Program-made: the position numbers and the translations under genes
Notes under the pieces: model-generated
The model's input: the letters and a program-made list of their open reading frames with translations, nothing else
Databases searched by the model: none
Told to the model about the DNA's origin: nothing
In this document: positions 32,171-42,554 of the stretch, piece after piece
How the letters are laid out: each line of letters opens with the position of its first letter
How positions within the stretch are numbered: the first letter of the stretch is position 1
NCBI RefSeq assembly: GCF_000315625.1
Contig: NW_005434646.1
Coordinates: forward strand, 614,212-678,211
Reading direction: 5' to 3'
Source: Guillardia theta CCMP2712
Taxonomy: Eukaryota > Cryptophyceae > Pyrenomonadales > Geminigeraceae
Length of the DNA stretch: 64,000 bases

Positions 32171-33813
32171 ATGGCGATCTTGTCGAGGGGCATTCATCGC
32201 ACCTACGAAGTTGGGAGAACTCTGGGAAAAGGGTCGTTTGCTACAGTGAAGGAAGGAAGACATAGAGACAAGGGCACACTCGTCGCTATCAAGATTGTCG
32301 ACAAATGGATGAATTCTTTCCATCAATCATCTCTGGAGCAGGAGATCCAGACTATGATGAAGGTTTCGCACCCTAACTGCCTCCGTCTGCACGAGGTGTA
32401 CGACCAATGCGAGAAGACCTACCTGATTCTTGATCTGGCAACCGGAGGAACCGTCATGGATCGCATCATTGCCCTGGACTTCTTCTCAGAGAAGCAGGCC
32501 GCAAAAGTGACAAGAGATGTCCTGAACGCGGTGGAATACCTGCACAACATCGGTATCACACACAGAGACCTGAAGCCAGAAAACCTACTCTATGCGTCCA
32601 ACGATCCAGAATCCAAGTACTATGATACAGTCAAGGTTGCTGACTTTGGACTCTCGAAATATATGGGTGAGAACGTTTCGATGAAGACTACCTGTGGCAC
32701 CCCGAATTACATGGCGCCTGAAGTGTTGAATAGTGATGGTTTCGATGGTTATGGCCCTGAGGTGGACATCTGGTCAGTTGGAGTCATCATCTACACTATG
32801 TTGTGTGGCTTCCAGCCTTTTTTCGAGTTCTCAACAGCTGCATTGTTCCAACAGATTATGAAGGCTGAGTATTCATTCTTATCTCCTTATTGGGACCAAG
32901 TATCGAAAGAAGCGAAAGACCTCATTTCCAAGATGTTGGTTGTTGATCGATCAAAGAGACTTACAGCAATGCAGTGCTTGAATCACATTTGGTTCGATCA
33001 GGCGTACTCAAATGACTCGGTTGTGAGCACCTTGCATGGATCATTGCACACATTTTTGCTCGTTAGGAAACTTCCCATCTTTGACAACATCGACCCCAAG
33101 CTTCAGCAAGAAGTGATCAACATGTTAAAGCCAAAGCAAGTTCCTTGGGGGGAGAAAGTCATCCAATCAGGAGAAGTTGCAGACTGTATGTACTTCATAC
33201 AAAGTGGATCAGTATCTGTGATGGTAGATGGGAATGAAATCGACCGTTTGGGTGCAGGTCAGATCATTTTTCTATCAAGGGGCTTTTTCTAACGAGTCTT
33301 TCTCCAGGCGACTTTTTTGGGGAAGTAGCTTTGACTGTCTCAGAACTTCGTACTGCCGACGTCATCTCGCTTGGAGCACAGTCAGGGACTCGCACAAACG
33401 TGGCGTCAAGCACAAGGAACCCTACCGAGCTTCTCCAATTCATGAGATCCGATTTCGAACAAATCTTGGCTAAGTTCCCCGTACTCCAGACAAGGATGCT
33501 TGAAGTCAGCCAGGTGACCGAGATACCCTCGCGCATTGTCGCATGCTGACTTTTATCTCTTCAGAAACGTGTTCGTCGAGCCATCTCTTCGCGCAGGCCG
33601 TCAGAATCCCTAAGTCCATCAAACCACAATCCATCAAGGACTGCGTCATCAGAGTCTGAGCATGTCTTCTCCGGCTCTTCCGATTGCTCGCCAGTGCTCT
33701 CTCCTGTTTCTGTTAGTCCCGTATCCGCACCTGACCTCGAACTGGAAGCCATCAAATTCAAGAAAGGAAAGAGCAAGGTTTGGAAGAAAACCAAAGGATG
33801 CATCCAGCAATGA
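32171..33813 (+). CDS. CAMK-like Ser/Thr kinase with C-terminal cyclic-nucleotide-binding domain (paralogue 1)
   Basis: The model is 513 aa in three exons: 32171-33257, 33308-33513 and 33565-33813. The introns of 50 and 51 nt are phase-consistent. The kinase is complete: GKGSFATVKEG (P-loop), VAIKIV (Lys), ITHRDLKPENLL, VADFGLSKY, TCGTPNYMAPEVL, DIWSVGVIIYTMLCG. This is CAMK-type. After a helical linker (FLLVRKLPIFDNI), a single cNMP-binding domain follows (VIQSGEVADCMYFIQSGSVSVMV). Its phosphate-binding cassette, DFFGEVALTVSELRTADV, keeps the Glu and Arg that contact cyclic nucleotide. The tail is Ser/Pro-rich and ends KKTKGCIQQ. Cyclic nucleotide could regulate activity, in reverse domain order to PKG. 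The Met at 32171 was chosen because paralogue 3 starts with the same MAILS. Upstream in-frame codons lack an ATG. Confidence 0.9.
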
Positions 33814-34042
33814 AGACAGTTCTTCTTTATATTTTTTTCTTAAGCTTTCTGCTTGTACATAATCTATTAACATTCTAGTGAATGAACATGAGTGAATGGG
33901 TGAATAGTCAGCACCAACTCTACCTTCTCATATGACAGATCGTTAAATCAGCGAGCTGATTGAAAAGAATTTATTTTTGAGAGAAGGGATTCAAGAGTCC
34001 GCAACAGAAACCTTCGCCACGGAAGAATCAGAGGTTGTGTTC
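33814..34042. other. Convergent 3' region between kinase 1 and CCDC124
   Basis: 229 bp between two convergent stop codons, AT-rich, with no other feature. Confidence 0.5.
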
Positions 34043-35417
34043 TTATGCAGCTTCCTGATTCATAGGATTTTCTGGAGACTTCTGCCACTGGCACACGCAA
34101 GAATGAGTGAGCAAGAACACGCAGTTTGCGCATCATGGAAACTCACGTTCTTGAAAATTATCTCCTTGATTTGAGAAAGCTTGAGGCCCGGATTTTCAGC
34201 CCTGATACCTGGAGCAGCGCTTCAGAGGAATCTTCACAAGTCAGCGAGCGATCAACGTGGGATCTCGCGCTCTTCGTACGCCTTGAATGCAGCCTTGCGT
34301 CTCCTCTCTGGGTGAGCATCCGACTTCTCGTCCTGGGCACGTCGATTCAGCCAACAGGAAGCGAGGCGCTGATAGTCCTTCGCTCAGTTGGGGTCACCTC
34401 GGTGTTAAGGTTGGTGAGAAGGTCGGTCGCAGCATCGACACCAGATGCTTCCTTCCGCTGGATCCCCTTCTCTGCTAGCATGCGGGACTACAATTGTACA
34501 CTCAAGATCGGCCGGAGGCTCGAGAGCAGGCACACCTCCTCCATCCTTAGGTGATTGATGTTTCGCTCGATCTCTGGCTCCTTGGAGGACAATCACTCCC
34601 AGCGGCAGAGAGCTGCGACTCAGCTCACCGGCTTCTTCTTCTCCTTCTTGGGAGGCATGAACATGAGGTTTTGTGCAATCTGCGCCTGTTGTACCGGGAC
34701 GTTCAGTTGCTCTCGCAGACTCCAAGGGCAAAAGGTTTGTACCTGTGTGACCTTGGCGGGCTGAGTGGACTTCTTGTTGGACAGGGAGGCAGACTCCTCC
34801 TCCTACACGTGGGGCATGCCAGCATGAATGAACACAAGACAAGGAAATCCTATGACCTCAAGCTTCTTCCTCTCCTCCTTCCTACGGAGCTCCGCAAGGC
34901 GCTTTCCTCGGCGGCAGACTGCATGCAAGGATCAGACTGCGCCCGATGGAAGGAGAGCCACATACTTGCTTGCTGCCGTCCTTGGATCCCTGCGACCAAT
35001 AGGCATCCTCTTCTGCTCGGGCTGGCGCGCAAACGTCAGTGACATCGACTTTCAAAGGGGAGTTCATCAAGAGACAAGTGGTGTTCGTAACAAGCAGCAG
35101 GAGAAATGAGTTGAATGTGAAAGCTATGAAGTTTCGAAGATGGAGGAGACTTTCAGACGAGTGAACAGGACAGCGGGCTGCACGAGTGAGGTGGGTTGAG
35201 TCGGCAAAGAAGCAGGCAGAGAAGACTTGGGCGGAGAGGTCAGAGTTGGAGGGGATTAGGAGGAGGGAAGGAGAGCAAGGGAGGAGGAAGAGGGAAGGAG
35301 AGCAAGGGAGCAGGAAGAGGGAAGGAGAGCAAGGGAGCAGGAGGTCCCACATTTGGCCTCCTCGGCCTCAGCCTTCTTGTTGGCCTCCCTTGTCTTGGCG
35401 CCTTCCTTCTTGGGCAT
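34043..35417 (-). CDS. CCDC124: CCDC124 homologue (ribosome-associated coiled-coil protein)
   Basis: Start MPKKEGAKTREANKKAEAEE at 35417. Exon 1 (35417-35351) is followed by a 329-nt intron, then RAEEDAYWSQGSKDGSKQ, RLAELRRKEERKKLE, EEESASLSNKKSTQPAKVTQ, AQIAQNLMFMPPKKEKKKP, a middle segment (ERNINHLRMEE), AHPERRRKAAFKAYEE, GLKLSQIKEIIFKN and WQKSPENPMNQEAA. The end matches the CCDC124 signature (HPERRMRAAFTAFEE..LSQLKQLLKKEWLRSPDNPMNQ) almost block for block. CCDC124 and yeast Lso2 bind the intersubunit face of dormant 80S ribosomes and help them restart; that role is known from other species. About eight introns, mostly 45-65 nt, make short separate open frames that hide the gene. Convergent with kinase 1. 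The exon after TDLLTNLNTE is the least certain. Confidence 0.9.
35250..35345. repeat. Purine minisatellite (about 27 bp unit) in CCDC124 intron 1
   Basis: Three to four copies of GGAAGAGGGAAGGAGAGCAA-type units lie inside the 35022-35350 intron, explaining its unusual length. Confidence 0.8.
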
Positions 35418-36198
35418 CGTGTCGCACCCTATGGTCGGCCGCCGTGACGTGCCGGGCACACTGAGCCGGCCGAGCAACTGGGGCCCGGCAACCGCCACTG
35501 TGAGGGCCCCCGAGTCACTCTAAAGACTTCATATTGTCCTCGTACTGATTTTTGACTTAACTTTGAGTAAAGTGCTGACAGGTGACTACGCTCGGAGGTT
35601 GAATCCTCGTGATGATGATGACTGCCTCGGATACCACCCCACCCACCAGCACAAAATTTGTAAGGTTTGTTGACCCCACCATCACTTCTGTACTTGCTGG
35701 TGTACCCATACAATTCATATTGAATAGTACCCGTTCTTGTACATAATCGGCTATACCCCCTTCGTACGGACCTTCAACACCTAACTACCCCTTGGGGTCG
35801 ATACCTGCTTTTTGCGGATAGAAGTTAAAACACCCTACCCTCTAAAATCCGCTCACTCTGTACGGTAGGGTTATCTCTTTGACCACGCTTTACAAGACGA
35901 AAGATATTTGTTATGTTTGTTAGCTTAATCGGAGACTTTGAAATCTACACGTAAGATTTCAACACATGCCAAATAGTCTTCGAAAAGTTGCCATTTCGTT
36001 TTTTGAGAGTTTTTGACCGGATGCATGCTGACGCCGCGGCCTGATGTCACTTGGGACATGAAGTGAAAAACTCTGTTTTCGAATACATTTTGGTATTTTG
36101 GTATCATTCATACCCCCTGTTTGCGAAAAAAAATTCTTTTCGGAATCTCGGCAAACCCGTAAATTCGGAAAGAGCACAGCGCAGGGCGGCAGAAAGCC
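35418..36198. other. Intergenic region with GC-rich block, foldback-arm copy and C-rich tracts
   Basis: 35430-35520 is GC-rich, like the blocks at 2.3, 19.4 and 30.1 kb. 35536-35572 is a second copy of the foldback inner arm (GTCCTCGTACTGATTTTTG, then ACTTAACTTTGAGTAAAG). 35630-35850 has CCACCCC/ACCCCC tracts. No exon was seen. Confidence 0.55.
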
Positions 36199-37320
36199 AT
36201 GGTGAAATTAACGTACACAGGAGAGATTAGGACAAACTTCGACGTTGGAGAGACGATAGGAAGGGGATCGTTCGCAACTGTCAAACTTTGCACAGATGTC
36301 TTCACAAAGCAGCAGTTCGCACTCAAGGTTGTAAGCAAAGATGACCCGGCGTTCGATGAGAAGAGCTTGGCCCATGAGGTCGACGCGATGATGAGAGTTT
36401 CGCACCCCAACTGCGTGCATTTACACGGGGTCTTTGAAGAGAAGGGGAAATTTTTTCTGGTTCTGGACCTCGTTACTGGCGGGACACTGATGGATCGGAT
36501 CATTGAGATGAATCACTTCTCGGAACAAGACGCGATTCACGTCACAAGGGACATCCTGGTCGCCGTCGAGTATCTGCATAGCATTGGTATCACGCATCGA
36601 GACCTGAAGCCTGAAAACTTGCTGTATGCTTCAGGAGACCCGGCGTCCCCGGACTACAATACCATCAAGATCGCGGACTTCGGGCTCGCCAAGGTCATGT
36701 CAGGAAGGAGCACGATGTCCACTCCCTGCGGCACCCCCAACTACGTGGCGCCGGAGGTGATCGACCCCGCGAGAGGCTCCAAGGTCTACGGGCCGGAGGT
36801 TGACATCTGGTCGCTGGGTGTCATCGTGTATGTCATGCTCTGCGGCTTCCCTCCGTTCTACCAGACCTCAACGCCCGCCCTGTTCAAGGAGATCTGCAAG
36901 GGCGAGTTCGGCTTCCCCTCTCCCTATTGGGATGGGATATCTTCGCAGGCGAGGGCCTTCATCCTCAAGACGATCGTGAAGCAGCCCAAGAAGAGGATGA
37001 CGGCGTCTGAGTGCCTTGAGCACCAGTGGATCAAGAGCGGATCGCCAGACGTGCGAGCTGGGAGCCTGCACAGCTTCCACAAGGCTTTCCTCCTCCTGCG
37101 CAAGCTGGATATCTTCGAGAGCATCGACCCCATGCTGCTGCATGAGATCGCCAAAGTGCTCAAGACCGTCAGAGTTCGAGAGGGGGACTACATCATCCGA
37201 GCAGGCGACCAGGCCAACAGCATGTACTTCGTGCACTCGGGCTACGTGCAGGTCTCTGTGAATGGAAGCAAAGTCGACATGCTCACTTCAGGTATCATCA
37301 CTGAGATGACGAAGATGGGA

Positions 37321-37381
<61 letters not shown>

Positions 37382-37828
37382 CGATGTTCATGATGACGAT
37401 GACGATTGTGATACTGGTTGGTCCTGACCTGCTCTGCAGGAGACTTTTTCGGGGAAGTTGCCCTCACGGTAGCAGCACACCGGACAGCAGACGTGATGGC
37501 CCTGGGTCCGATGCACAAGGAGCACGAGAGAGGGTCAGAGCACGTCACCGAGCTGTTCGAGCTCATGAAGAGCGATCTGGAGGAAATCGTCCGCACGTAC
37601 CCCCTGCTGGAATCTCGTCTCGAGCGTGTCGGGAAGGCTCGGTTCAGGAGGGCTTCCTGTAGCTCAAGTCCGGAGCGAAAGGATACCGTCGATTGTCACA
37701 ACGCTCCTCCGTCTCCTCGCCGGTCATATCGGAAGCTCTCGGACGTTGCGAGGAGAAATAGTGTGGATGGCCTCGAAAACTTGAAGAAGATCAAATCCAG
37801 GCGATGGAAAGCTTGCGTCCAGCAGTGA
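36199..37828 (+). CDS. CAMK-like Ser/Thr kinase with C-terminal cyclic-nucleotide-binding domain (paralogue 2)
   Basis: The model is 493 aa in two exons, 36199-37291 and 37440-37828. All kinase motifs are intact: GRGSFATVKLC, FALKVVS, ITHRDLKPENLL, IADFGLAKV, PCGTPNYVAPEV, DIWSLGVIVYVMLCG. The linker (KAFLLLRKLDIFESI) and cNMP domain (YIIRAGDQANSMYFVHSG; GDFFGEVALTVAAHRTADV) parallel paralogue 1, with cassette Glu and Arg present. The 148-nt intron falls at the same Gly codon and phase as in paralogues 1 and 3, and holds an ATG microsatellite. Read through, it would give a false poly-Met frame. The third-exon boundary of paralogue 1 is missing here, so an intron was lost or gained. It ends RRWKACVQQ. 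AATAAAG at about 37900 is a likely polyA signal. Convergent with paralogue 3. Confidence 0.9.
37318..37382. repeat. Trinucleotide array (ATG/GAT) inside kinase-2 intron
   Basis: About 20 perfect ATG copies plus ATGACG variants, entirely within intron 37292-37439. Confidence 0.95.
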
Positions 37829-38111
37829 TTGGTGATGGTGTTAATGTTTCTTTTTTTCTCGGAAGAGATGTTTTATATTGTTTTGCGTGTATCTTGTACA
37901 AATAAAGCCTAGTATGTCCCATGCAATCGTGTCAGGCGTCGTTACAAGTTCAACTGCAATTGCTGTGGAATGAGGGAAGACGACAGAGACGAACTGCGCA
38001 TTGACGAATCGCAAAGCCCATCGTGATGACACATGTATCATGTGGATCTTTATGATTATTGTGTAAATCTACATATTTTACAGCTGTTCTCCCTCTCGCG
38101 ATCTGCGGCGT

Positions 38112-39482
38112 TCAGATGTACTCCAGTCGATCGAGGGAGAGCCGTTCACCTCTCTCCGTCATGGCCTCGCTGATCCAGGATTCCGATGAGGGTGATCTCG
38201 TCACGTGCTTGCAGCGAAGCTGAGCCGATCGCATCCTCGCCACCAGCCTCTTCCACCACACGGGCTCACGCGCCTCCATCGCCTCCACGTCGGCTGCTCT
38301 CATGCAGTACACCTCCATCGCCTCGGCTGTCGTCTCCTCGTTGACATAGCTCACTCCGTTTGCAACAATCTGGATCCTCGAGCGCTCGTCCACCTGGTGG
38401 TCCAGCAGCCCAAACATGCAGCCTGCAAGACAGGAGTCAGCACAGGTAGAGGACGGGGCGAGCAGGTTCCCACCTGTCGACAGCGTCTGCGTCTCGACGC
38501 CGTCCACGATCACCCTCACATTTCCGGAGCCCACCAGGAACAGATTTCTCCGCAGCTCCCACCCCTCTGCGATCACCTCCCCGCTCACTGGGCTCATCAG
38601 CTCGAACCTGCCTGTCATGTCCTTGAGCTTCTCGCAAGCCGGGTCGTCAACGATGTCCATCTTGCAGAGCAGCTGGAACGCCTTATGGGCAGTGTGACTG
38701 TCCCCGTGGGGATGGCAGTTTATGTTGGACCTCATCTTCATCATCCATGGATGCGACAAGCAGCGAGCGGCGTCGGGGCGTTTCCTGGAGTCGGGCTCCA
38801 GCATCCTTGCGACAAGATCTGCCGCGTCCTCTTGACCCTTGCTATCACCCTTGGACCTCGGCCTGAGCAGGCCTGCGATCGGACTACGGAGCAACTGGGC
38901 AATTCTCCCCCTCGGATTGCTCGTCTCATGCGAATTTGCCTTCAGCAGGCGATGCAAGATCCTCCCAGCCATGGCTATGTCTTGCGCAGCTACTGACAGC
39001 CCCTCTGCGGAAGAGATCTCTTCGATCAGGTAGGAGCTCCCGAACCCTACGATCTTGACTGTGTCATCGCAAGAGACGATGACGTGCTCCTCCACTAGAT
39101 TTCCGTGAACGATCCCATTCTCGTGCATGTGGTTGAGCGCGTCCAGGATTTGTGACATGATACCTGCAATCCTTGCCTCCGAGAATGCTGCCTGATAAGA
39201 GATCTCATCCGCCAGCGTTGCTCCTTCCACGAGGTCCATCACAAGATAAAGATCCTTGTGCTCCTCGTACACCTCGTGCAGCTGGACGCAGTTTGCGTGA
39301 GACAGTCGCATCAAACTCCTTATCTCCGAATTTAGCGACCTCCCCTCCTTCTTGATCACCTTTACGGCATACTTGTCGCCGCATCCCCTGTGCGTTGCCT
39401 CCATCATTGCGCATCTCGCTCCGCTCCTCATCTTCCTGTTCAGCTCGTAGTGCCTCCCAAACTCCTTCGACAGGATCGCCAT
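38112..39482 (-). CDS. Pseudokinase with degenerate cyclic-nucleotide-binding domain (paralogue 3)
   Basis: The model is 439 aa in exons 39482-38474 and 38422-38112 (51-nt intron). It starts MAILS and aligns throughout with kinases 1 and 2: YAVKVIKKEG (Lys kept), LMRLSHANCVQLHEVYEE, LYLVMDLVEGATLADE. Catalysis is lost: the glycine loop is NRKMRSGARCAMM, HRDLKPEN has become HGNLVEEH (no catalytic Asp), DFG has become GFG, and no APE segment is present. The cNMP cassette reads GCMFGLLDHQVDERSR instead of GDFFGEVALT..RTADV, losing the key Glu. The intron falls at the same Gly codon and phase as in both paralogues. The reading frame is intact over 439 codons, so it looks like a maintained pseudoenzyme rather than a pseudogene. 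A role as scaffold or regulator of its neighbours is inference. Confidence 0.88.
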   Translation of the reverse strand: MAILSKEFGRHYELNRKMRSGARCAMMEATHRGCGDKYAVKVIKKEGRSLNSEIRSLMRLSHANCVQLHEVYEEHKDLYLVMDLVEGATLADEISYQAAFSEARIAGIMSQILDALNHMHENGIVHGNLVEEHVIVSCDDTVKIVGFGSSYLIEEISSAEGLSVAAQDIAMAGRILHRLLKANSHETSNPRGRIAQLLRSPIAGLLRPRSKGDSKGQEDAADLVARMLEPDSRKRPDAARCLSHPWMMKMRSNINCHPHGDSHTAHKAFQLLCKMDIVDDPACEKLKDMTGRFELMSPVSGEVIAEGWELRRNLFLVGSGNVRVIVDGVETQTLSTGGNLLAPSSTCADSCLAGCMFGLLDHQVDERSRIQIVANGVSYVNEETTAEAMEVYCMRAADVEAMEAREPVWWKRLVARMRSAQLRCKHVTRSPSSESWISEAMTERGERLSLDRLEYI

Positions 39483-39854
39483 GGCACCCGTTTCCTTCCG
39501 ACGGCACCGATCGAAGGGGGCGCGATGCTGTTTTATAGGCTGGAGATTAGTCAGCAGGTCATGCGTCAAGGGAGTTGTTACTGTAGTAAAATGGTCATCA
39601 TTAAGAACTCGAAGCCCTTTTGACCCTATCCTCGTTGATCATTTCCTGGGAGATGGCATCTCAGCAATTGATTGCTGACAGTCTCGTGCAAAGCACCTGC
39701 TACGGAAACCCTTCTTTTCACGTCTTGGTCAACATGGGAGCGAAGGTGGCGGAAAATCGTCACGGCAGGCAAAGGAGATGAAAGGAAGAAGGCACATTGC
39801 TAAAGAGATATAGTGATGCGATCAGTCGCAAGAGAGTTGCCCATTATTGACGTT
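39483..39854. other. Intergenic region between kinase paralogue 3 and the PDZ gene
   Basis: 372 bp with no exon or repeat recognised. It includes the promoter of paralogue 3. Confidence 0.4.
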
Positions 39855-41726
39855 TTAGATTAACACCTGGTTGTTTAGACCTTCATCTACAATCTGACTG
39901 CCTTGCTTCGATATCCTCTCCTTGATCTGACGGATGGTGTTGGAGTAATACTGTATCCCGCCCTCGTCCCTCCTGAAGCATCAAGCGATTGGCAAGAATC
40001 CACCCCCACCCATAGAGCAACTCACCAGGTCTGATCGCGAGCCTTCGAAGGCCTTAAACATCGACATGTCAGAGTTATTGGAGCGGTGAATCGCTTACGA
40101 TGGTTGGGCGTCGCGCTTCGCTGGTTGCGAGGAACTTGCAGGTTGGGCTGGGAGTCTGTCACTTTGCATCTGGCAAGCGCACGTGAGCGGCAGGTCGACA
40201 TGGCGGGTTCCGGCCTACAAGCTGCGACAAGTCGAGCCTCATGCGATGTGCGTTCTCCTCCACAAATGTGTCTTGCAGCTGATCTCGATACCCCGCACGT
40301 TGAGAGGAGAGGAGCGACAGGAGCTGCCTTGCTTGCTCCATGATCACTTGCCTCCTATCATACACCTGGCGACACGGGAGTCATCTCAATGCCGCGGGCT
40401 GCCATTTTGCTCGCCTGTGTCCCGTTGTCACCACCTGCCAACCTGTCGACTGGAGCGGAGACCTCACAAGGTGAGAGGACTTTCGATTGTTTGGGCTCCC
40501 CAATGCCGTCGGAACGATCATGACCTCCTTTCCTGTAAGATCACTGAGTTCCTCTGTTGCAGACATTTAAATTTAAATGAAGTGACTTGAACCTATCTCC
40601 CTGCTCCTTTCCTCCTTCGCTTCTTGCAGCAGGGGCTGTCAATCGTTCGTTCAGTAACCACTTTCTCAGTCATGCAGCATCTGTTAAGAAGGGATACCGT
40701 CATGCTCTCTGCCTGCGATTAGAGAAGCCGTGCTCATCTTGACCTCCAATCGATCTAGCTTTTCCTGTTGGACACGAGGCACAACATACATGAGCACCAG
40801 CACCAGCAGGAGCAAGGGGGTGACCTCGGCCTGCCTTCGGAGGTTTCGCTCTTCCTCCAACTCTCGCCTCAAGCTCTCTATCTCTCGCTTCATGGCTTCC
40901 AACGTGCTGTCGTGCTGACCAGCTTTCAATCTGCAGAGGGTGTTGATTCCAGCACTTCCAACCTCAGAAGAGATGGTCACATTGAAATCTGCTCCAGCAA
41001 TTTCTGCTCCCGCTCCTCTGCGTCCATCCTCCTCCTCCTCTCACGCTTCATCATGTCCTGCAACAACGTTTCTGTTTCTGCCTGCGGATGGGCCTGCTCC
41101 GGCGCCGAAGCAGGGCGCGGGGATTCACTCTTGGCGTTGGGTGACTTGGCTGAAGGAGCTATCGATCTGAGCATTTTCGTCTCAGAACAGGTGAGATCCA
41201 AGTAGAACTCTACATCACCCTTCAGACAAGGTCGTAGGGGAGGAGGAAATGGGTCTCTTGGCGTACTTCTCGGTAAAGCTTTCCATGTATCTCCTGCTGT
41301 ACTCGAGACCTGGCCGCGCTCCCTTGGAAGAGGCAGAGCCGGTGAATCGATCCTCCACATTCTCATGCCGGGTGTTGACGATGGCGATTAGGGAGATGCT
41401 GCGGGGGCCCAGGTGCTCGTCCTCACGGGAGGCTTCAACCCTCACCGGCATGAACTTCGGCCCATCGACCAGGCACCGCAAGTCTTCAGCCTTGATGCTG
41501 ACGATGTCTTTCCCAGCTACACGATGAATCTTGTCCCCACATTGCAAGCCTGCTCTCGATGCCGCGCCATTCTTCTCTACTGAGATCACCTAGAGTAAGG
41601 AAGTCACTCTACACTGGGCTGTTATAATCGACTCACCCTCATGTATCCCCCATCTTGGTCCACCTCACAATACAAGCCGAGGCCTTGCCCTATCAAACGT
41701 GCAGCAATCGCATCGCAAGTCACCAT
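39855..41726 (-). CDS. PDZ-domain protein with coiled-coil C-terminus
   Basis: Start ATG at 41726 (MVTCDAIAARLIGQGLGLYC). The PDZ domain runs across the first intron: GQGLGLYCEVDQDGGYMR joined to VISVEKNGAASRAGLQCGDK, IHRVAGKDIVSI and GPKFMPVRVEA. The carboxylate-binding loop is QGLGL. A Ser/Lys linker, then coiled coils, follow (MMKRERRRRMDAEEREQKLL; MKREIESLRRELEEERNLRR). Later exons give SATEELSDLTGKEVMIVPTA, QARQLLSLLSSQRAGYRDQL and finally QYYSNTIRQIKERISKQGSQ, ending NQVLI and TAA at 39855. Introns of 48-60 nt were checked for the first five exons; junctions between 40000 and 40680 are approximate. PDZ domains bind C-terminal peptides. The ligand and location are unknown. Confidence 0.75.
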
Positions 41727-42554
41727 CGTCACAGAAGTCTCCGAATGTCTTCCAAGTGGCCACTTAGCGTACTGGCTGATAGTTTGGTTTGATGCACTTC
41801 ATTCTGCCCCTGAATGACATGAGCTTGTGAAGCTCTGATCTCCTGACCACTTGAATGTAAGATTCGACCTGTTTATTACCATTCCTGCTCTCTTCAATTC
41901 ATATACTCCTATACCCTCCTCAACATCTTTCCTCACGAAAGTTCTCTCTCCTCCGGTTTCTTTTCCGTATGGTTTCTGCTTGTTTCTTTCCTTAATCTTT
42001 CCTGCATGCTCTTTTCCCATCCGTCTTCAATAGCACAATTTTGTACTCACTTTGAATTTCTTCTCTTCTCCTTCTCTTCTCTTCCTTTTCTCTACCTCCC
42101 GTATCGATACCCATCCTTCCTCCCCACATCGCCTGGCATTAATATAAACATCTTTACCGTTCATTTCAACGGAAATGGTAACGGGAGTATGCCAATTTAA
42201 ATCGATTAAATCGATTGAATCGTAGATTTATATCGATTGAGATCCATTTCAGTCTGTTTGTACCCACAGAGGAGGGACATTTGATACAAGGGGTGGGGTG
42301 GGGTGGGGTGGGGTGAGATCAAGTGATCAGAGCATAGGGTAATGAGGGGTGGGTGGTTGGAATTTGCGTGGGGTATGTTGACAAGAGGGGTAGTTCATAT
42401 ATCATTTGGGGCGGTGCGTGGTTTGGTGACCCGAAAAGGGGTATGAGGGGGTAGGGGTAACGAACATGGGTAGGGGGTTGCCTCTGAGGGAGAGGACTAT
42501 GGATGGGTAGGGGTATGTTTTACAGGTAGAGGGGGTAGGGTATCTAAAGGAAGC
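41727..42554. other. Intergenic region with a GGGGT array and ATCGATT motifs
   Basis: 41880-42110 is pyrimidine-rich. 42196-42245 has repeated ATCGATTAAATCGATTGA-like sequence. 42285-42540 is G-rich, with a perfect (GGGGT)n run at 42288-42316. No exon was seen. It is the divergent promoter region of the PDZ gene and HscB. Confidence 0.5.
42288..42316. repeat. (GGGGT)n tandem repeat
   Basis: Five to six consecutive GGGGT units inside a larger G-rich tract. It could form a G-quadruplex (inference). Confidence 0.85.

Noticed and set aside
37292-37439. Poly-Met reading through kinase 2 (about 20 Met codons)
   Set aside because: The segment is an intron with good GT/AG ends at the position conserved in both paralogues. 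Splicing it out restores GDFFGEVAL.
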